Shown: piece after piece, positions 59,508 to 64,000 of the stretch | Numbering within the stretch: position 1 is the first letter of the stretch | Layout: each line of letters opens with the position of its first letter | Assembly (NCBI RefSeq): GCF_011075055.1 | Contig: NC_058148.1 | Coordinates: 3,119,322-3,183,321 of the forward strand | Reading direction: 5' to 3' | Length of the DNA stretch: 64,000 bases | Origin: Mangifera indica | Lineage: Eukaryota; Streptophyta; Magnoliopsida; Sapindales; Anacardiaceae | Notes under the pieces: generated by a model | Told to the model about the DNA's origin: nothing | Databases searched by the model: none | Seen by the model: the letters and a program-made list of their open reading frames with translations, nothing else | Made by a program: the position numbers and the translations under genes

Positions 59508-60798
59508 ATGGTTACCACTCGTCGTAGTAGTGCTAGGCGTTCCCCTAGGCCACCTAGAAATATTAGAACTAGCTCTTTAACACCTATTGCTCAAGGTGAG
59601 CTTTCCGAGGCTCTCTTTGATGAGACTCATTTTTGTTCCGCCCAAGTTGCCGCGACTTTTGCTGAACGCTATAGTCGTCGTGGTTTGTGTAAAACTCGAC
59701 GAGTCGATTTTAACTTGCTCGCATAGTTCCACCTTAGGCCTCTTTTTGATAGATTAAGATGGACTCGTTTCGTCACCTTAGGTGGTTTTGTCTATCCTAC
59801 CCTTGTTCGTGAATTTTATGCGAACATGGTGTTTGATCGGCTTCATAATGAAGCCACCTCTTTTGTCCGAGGCCATGAGATTCATCTCTCTCCTGTTAGC
59901 CTTCGTGTCACCTTAGGTCTTCCAATTGTCCGTGGTCCTCTTTTTCCCCCCCCGAGGGTGGCATTTTACTGACCCATTATATCTTGATGCCCTTCGAGCT
60001 ATGACAGGCAATCCTGACCTTGATATAGTCTCTCGTCCACCCCATAGGCATCTCACTCTATCAGCCCATCTACTTCATAATATAATTGGTTATACTCTTG
60101 CACCAAAATCTGGCCATTTCAATGAAGTCAGCACAGTTGACTTCTATCTGCTCTCACATCTTCTCCAGGGGTCTCCTATAGACCTTTGTCATGTCATCTT
60201 TGATTTGATGGTCTCCACACTATCTCATCGCACCTATCTTCTCCCTTATGCCCCTATTATCACATTGATTCTTTCAGAGGTGGGCGTTTCCTTCCTTGAG
60301 GAGCCAGATATCGAGCCAGCTGTTGATCCTTATACTGCTTCAAACCTCCGTGTTATGGGCTTCCGTCAGCACAATGATGTCTGGCGTCATATTTCTGAGC
60401 TAGTACCTGGTGGAGGAGAGGCTGCCGCCAATCTAGGCGCTGATATGGATGCTGAGCCCCAGGCACCTGCTGCTCCAGCTGATACTGATGACACTGACAA
60501 TGAGGCAGATGAGGACCGAGACCTTTTTGAGTTCCAGGCGCGTGCTTCTGGCAAGAGATCTCGGATGGCTACTAGAGCGAGTTCATCTGCTGAGCCGACC
60601 ACCGCCTCAGCTGCTGATCGTATATCTCTTTTATCTGCAGAGCTTGCTGAGGTTCACTCGGATTTTGCTGATTTTCGTGCTGAGGTTCGATCTGATTTTA
60701 CTGATGTTCGTGCCAGTATTGCCGATCTTCGAGGAGGCATGGATGAGCTTCGAGAAGGCATCGCTGAGCTTCTTCGTCGTTTTCCTCCACCTTCTTAG
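59508..60798 (+). pseudogene. Third ORF of family A (putative plant transposon protein)
   Basis: From ATG 59508 the frame starts with a basic Arg/Ser-rich end (TTRRSSARRSPRPP), then RVDFNLLA with a TAG at 59724-59726. It continues with a WTRFVTLGGFVYPTLVREFYAN block and a VRGHEIHLSPVSLRVTLGLP block, the core of the family called putative plant transposon protein (Pfam Transposase_32, from memory). A run of C at 59946-59953 shifts the frame. The rest reads to the stop at 60796-60798 with a YLDALRAMTG to ISELVPGG globular part, an acidic Asp/Glu-rich segment, a basic KRSRMATRA patch and a C-terminal repeat of AEVHSDFADFRAEVRSDF type, probably a coiled coil. About 430 residues in all. Function unknown; it is not an envelope protein on the evidence here (no signal peptide or membrane segment). 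Confidence 0.75.
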
Positions 60799-61332
60799 TT
60801 TATTTATATTTTTCATTATCTTTTTGTTATGTATGGACTTTCATTATATACTCTTATTTTGCTGGTTTAGACATTGTCTTTATGCATTGCTATGGTTCTG
60901 GATGAGTATCGATATATTTTGACCTTGTCTTGATGATTATTTTTGGACCATTTTTGTGATCATTTGCTTTTCCCTTATCTCTTTGCTTATCTCATTTTAT
61001 TCATTGCCTTATTCTTTTTGATAATGACAAAGGGGGAGAAAAGTTTGATTGATGATTGATACTTTCATTTCGTTGATATTGTGGTTATTGTAGATATCTT
61101 GATAAAGATATATATGTTGTGAATATTTTGATGAGGATATATGTGATTGATGAGATTAATGTTAAACATATTATTATTTGCATATATTCAGGGGGAGGAA
61201 ACTTGATTTTTTAAGGCGAACTCTTGCAAAATTTTTTTTTTTTTTAAATCAAATGTTTCTTAACTTCAAGGAAATACATTCATTGATATATTTTACTAAA
61301 TTCCTTGAAGTGCATATGTGTTTGTCATCATC
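60799..61332 (+). other. 3' untranslated zone of family A
   Basis: T-rich DNA between ORF3 and the polypurine tract. It contains two earlier AAAGGGGGAGAAAA/CAGGGGGAGGAAAC words (61028 and 61188) that resemble the polypurine tract, and a T run at 61231-61245. Confidence 0.5.
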
Positions 61333-61346
61333 AAAAAGGGGGAGAT
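61333..61346 (+). other. Polypurine tract, family A
   Basis: AAAAAGGGGGAGAT just before the 3' LTR start TGTTAACTTG at 61347. Confidence 0.8.
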
Positions 61347-62807
61347 TGTTAACTTGAGGAGTCATTATGTTCTTATTTTGATGATAACAAACTAATATGT
61401 CCCTAAACATATTGACTAATGATTTTACTTGAGTGTGACCTTAGATTGCAAGGATTTATCTAATGCACTTGAAGGAGTTTCAAGATGGAAATGAAATAGA
61501 AGAGTCAATTGAAGAATTATTGAAGATTTGAAGAAAAACTCAAGTGTTAGGTAGATATATTTGTAATTTAGAGCATTCGTTTTGATTAGAATATTTATTT
61601 ACATGGGATAGCTCACTTGAAAACTCATTTTCATATCTTTCACATTTTGGGTTAAAATGTCGTTTTTCAAACTTATTGGTTTAAGCCAATTCTTTCACCA
61701 AAGTTTATTAATTCTTTTAAAATGATGAAGTTTTGTGAACTACATTTTCATATCTTAAAGTTGGTTTTGAAAGAATTTTCAAAATTGGGTTAAATTGTCA
61801 CTTTTCAAAGTTTTAGGGGTCAAATTACAGTTTTTGAAAATCCAGGGGGTAAAATGTAATAAAATTCGGTCGACCGAATTTCACCGACCGAATCAGCTTC
61901 CGAATTATCCAGAAGCCATGTATTTTGGCTTCAGAAATTTGGTCAACCGAATTAAATTCGGTCGACCGAATTTTGGTTTGAATTTTTCCAACGGCTAGTG
62001 CCACGTAAGCTCCACGGAAGTGTCACGTCACATCCGATTGACCGAATTCTATCCGGTCGACCGAATTCTATCCGGTCGACCGAATTGTGCGTTTTCTGGA
62101 AAATTAAAACGGCTATCTTTGTGCACAACGGTAACTTTCCTTATTTTCCCCTATATAAACCCAATCAATTTCGTTCGAAAAGAACTTTTGCCACCAAAAA
62201 CTTTCATATATTTGAGAGCAAATTAGTTTTGAGCTATTGACTTGCAAATTATTCTCTCTAATCAAAACCCTTGCTTTTACACTTTGTAATTTCATTTGCT
62301 TTGGGTTGTACTAAGCTTTAACTTTCATATACACTTTTGAGAGAGATTATATTTCAATATTCATACTAAAATTCGTGTTATAAAAGAGTGAGGTTCACTC
62401 TTGGAGAGATTAGAAAATTTCTTGTGAGAGAAATTGTGTTTCAACATTTGTAAAGGTTAATAGCACCTTGAAAGCTATTTTGGTTGTGAAGAAAAGCTTG
62501 GTTGAGGTTTAGTCAACCAAGGATTAGTGGAATACTCCAAGGGAGAAAGCTTGGAGGAGTGGACGTAGGTCGGGTTGAGCCGAACCACTATACATTGCGT
62601 GTTTGATTTTCTCTTCCCTTAAACTTATATTTTATGTTATGTTATTTTGATTGTATTGATTGTTTGAGATATTTTAGTTATTTTCATACATTGGATTAAA
62701 AATAGGCAACATTATTTGATTTGAATAAATTGCTTTAATTCTCAAATTTGGTAAAGATAGTTTTAAAATTGCCTAATTCACCCCCTCTCTTAGGCCATTC
62801 GATCCTA
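61347..62807 (+). repeat. 3' LTR of family A
   Basis: Starts TGTTAACTTGAGG and ends GATCCTA at 62807; the last CA seen at the 5' LTR end (53492-53493) is absent, so its end is slightly trimmed or mutated. About 1.46 kb. GGTCGACC palindromes lie at 61868, about 61960, 62056 and 62075. TATATAAA is at 62152-62159. Confidence 0.9.
62044..62083 (+). repeat. 19-base tandem duplication in the 3' LTR
   Basis: ATTCTATCCGGTCGACCGA occurs twice in tandem, while the 5' LTR (52741-52765) has one copy. It adds one palindrome to this LTR. Confidence 0.9.
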
Positions 62808-64000
62808 TACCTCAACTTGATGGTCTTCTCTCTCATCCTTTGGTTGAGATGAGTCTTTGATTTAGAGATCTTCCATGAACTCAATAACTTCGTTTTCATT
62901 TCAATTCTCTACACACTTAGAAGATTCATTAAATATCATATGGATAGATTTTTCAACTAAGAGATTTTTCTTATTAAAGACTCTACATGTTTTAGATAAA
63001 ATAGAGTAACCTAAGAAAATTGCTTAATCCGATTTGGCATTAAATTTTCCTAAATTATCCTTATCATTATTTAGCACAAAACACTTGCATTTAAAGGGAT
63101 GAAAATATGCGATATTAAGTTTTTTCCCTTGAATAACTCGTAAAGAGTTTACTTGAAGATTGGCCTAATCATGGCCCTATTTATGATGTAACATGAAGTA
63201 TTAATGGTTTCACCCTAAAAATACTTAGGCAAATTATGTTCACATAATATGTTTCTAACCATTTATACAAGTGTCATATTTCTTCTCTCAAAAACTTCAT
63301 TTTGTTGAGGGGTCTTAGATGTTGAAAAGTTGTGTTCAATGTCATGCTCATTACAAAATGATTCAAAATTCGAATTTTCAAATTATTTTTCATGGTCACT
63401 TCTAATGCTTGTAATTGCATAACCTACTTGGTTTTGCAATTTTCTAATAAATGGAACAAATGCATGAAATGTATCACTTTTATGAGTAAGAAGTAAAACT
63501 CAAGTAAATCTTGAAAAATCATCAACTATTACAAAACAATAATGCTTTCCACCAAGACTTGTTGTTCTAGATGATCCATACAAGTCCATATGCCAAAGTT
63601 GAAGGAGTCTTCAGATTGAAACACAATTTTTGGTTTAAAAGTAAATCTAATTTGTTTACCTTTCATACAAAAAACACACATATGATCCTTTTTGAAAATC
63701 AACTTTAGCAATCCTTTTATTAAATTTCTTTTAGGAAGTTTTTGTAAAACATCAATGTTTGCATGTCCTAGACTTTTATGCCATAACCACATGTCTTTCT
63801 TCTTAGTTGACATAAGACATAGGTTTTTAGATTCAATGTCATACAAATTTATAATGTATACATTTGAATACCCATGACCAATGAATGCAATTACATTTGT
63901 GTTAGCATCAATATTTCACAACATAAGGAATAACTAATTTTGAAACTTTTATCACATAATTGACTTATACTAAGTAAATTATGCTTAAAGCCTTTAACAA
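62808..64000 (-). pseudogene. Family B copia integrase region, cut by the window edge
   Basis: Minus-strand DNA collinear with 9050-10240 of the first family B element: the match starts at ACCTCAACTTGATGG (62809) against the stretch at 9049. Fragment 63846-63529 holds the pre-integrase zinc zone (WLWHKSLGHANIDVL, then CVFCMKGKQ). Lower coordinates hold the broken integrase core and NLGKF-type C-terminal part. Stops and frame changes are frequent. It is probably part of the element whose 3' end is at 47503-50680. Confidence 0.75.

Larger units (their letters stand above)
52562..62807 (+). mobile_element. Young SIRE-like copia element, family A
   Basis: Order: 5' LTR (truncated), primer site, gag-pol, spacer, third ORF, polypurine tract, full 3' LTR. 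Gag-protease-integrase-RT-RNase H is Ty1/copia; the 1.46 kb LTR, the ORF after pol and the AAAGGGGGAGAT tract suggest the SIRE/Maximus lineage. The shared LTR parts differ by about four substitutions, one 19-base duplication and C-run length, so the insertion is recent. Flanks do not match: Athila gag on the left, family B integrase on the right. Five stops in gag-pol and two breaks in ORF3 mean it is not autonomous as read. Confidence 0.9.

Noticed and set aside
59508..60798. Env-like protein
   Set aside because: ORFs in this position of SIRE elements have been called env-like, but here there is no signal peptide or membrane segment, and the core resembles the putative plant transposon protein family.
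60387..60922. Other-frame open frames over ORF3 (60387-60602 minus, 60449-60922 plus)
   Set aside because: Shadows of the acidic and coiled-coil part of ORF3.
1..64000. CRISPR arrays, tRNA or rRNA genes, prokaryotic operons
   Set aside because: None seen. The tRNA-like words are primer-binding sites of retroelements.

Overview
This window looks like AT-rich intergenic DNA from a flowering plant, probably a dicot. The grounds are many plant-type LTR retrotransposons of the Ty1/copia and Ty3/gypsy superfamilies, with tRNA-iMet and tRNA-Asp type primer-binding sites, short non-autonomous hAT-like elements, and one plant-type RING-H2 gene with a short intron. I see no rRNA, tRNA, CRISPR array or prokaryotic gene. 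The species cannot be named from this sequence.

The only convincing host gene lies at 24904-26203 (+). It encodes a probable E3 ubiquitin ligase of the RHC1A/RHC2A type, with an N-terminal zinc ribbon and a C3H2C3 RING. I read it as two exons; the last has only 35 coding bases and gives a Trp-rich C-terminus. A TATA box and an AATAAA flank it.

Retroelement layout: 1-954, LTR of a SIRE-like copia family (family A); 955-2920, two unrelated copia fragments; 3085-14479 (-), a complete but heavily decayed copia element of a second SIRE-like family (family B) with LTRs, all domains, a third ORF and a probable target-site duplication; 14480-16144 (-), 5' end of a third, short-LTR copia; 16145-22740 (-), a decayed chromovirus-type gypsy element; 28500-29110, a broken DUF1985 (Mutator-associated) remnant; 29980-30250 (-), copia integrase remnant; 30264-31860, solo LTR of the chromovirus; 32076-32674, a hAT-like element with a perfect 8-bp duplication; 33755-40114 (-), a rearranged Athila-like gypsy element; 46760-47261, a second hAT-like element; 47503-50680 and 62808-64000 (-), two parts of another family B element; 50681-52561 (+), LTR, primer site and gag start of another Athila-like element; 52562-62807 (+), a young family A copia element.

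The family A element at 52562-62807 is the best preserved. Its gag-pol is one 1625-codon frame from 53546 to 58423 with five in-frame stops and no frameshift. Its LTRs differ by about four substitutions over about 930 shared bases. It carries a third ORF (59508-60798) of the putative plant transposon protein type. An 18-bp perfect palindrome centred on GGTCGACC recurs in both LTRs and again in the pol-ORF3 spacer.

I found no wholly new system. The items most worth a second look are the palindrome array shared by LTR and internal spacer, the ORF3 shared by two copia families, the mismatched junctions of the young element, the two hAT-like elements, and the spliced C-terminus of the RING gene. 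Stretches I could not assign are listed as such.
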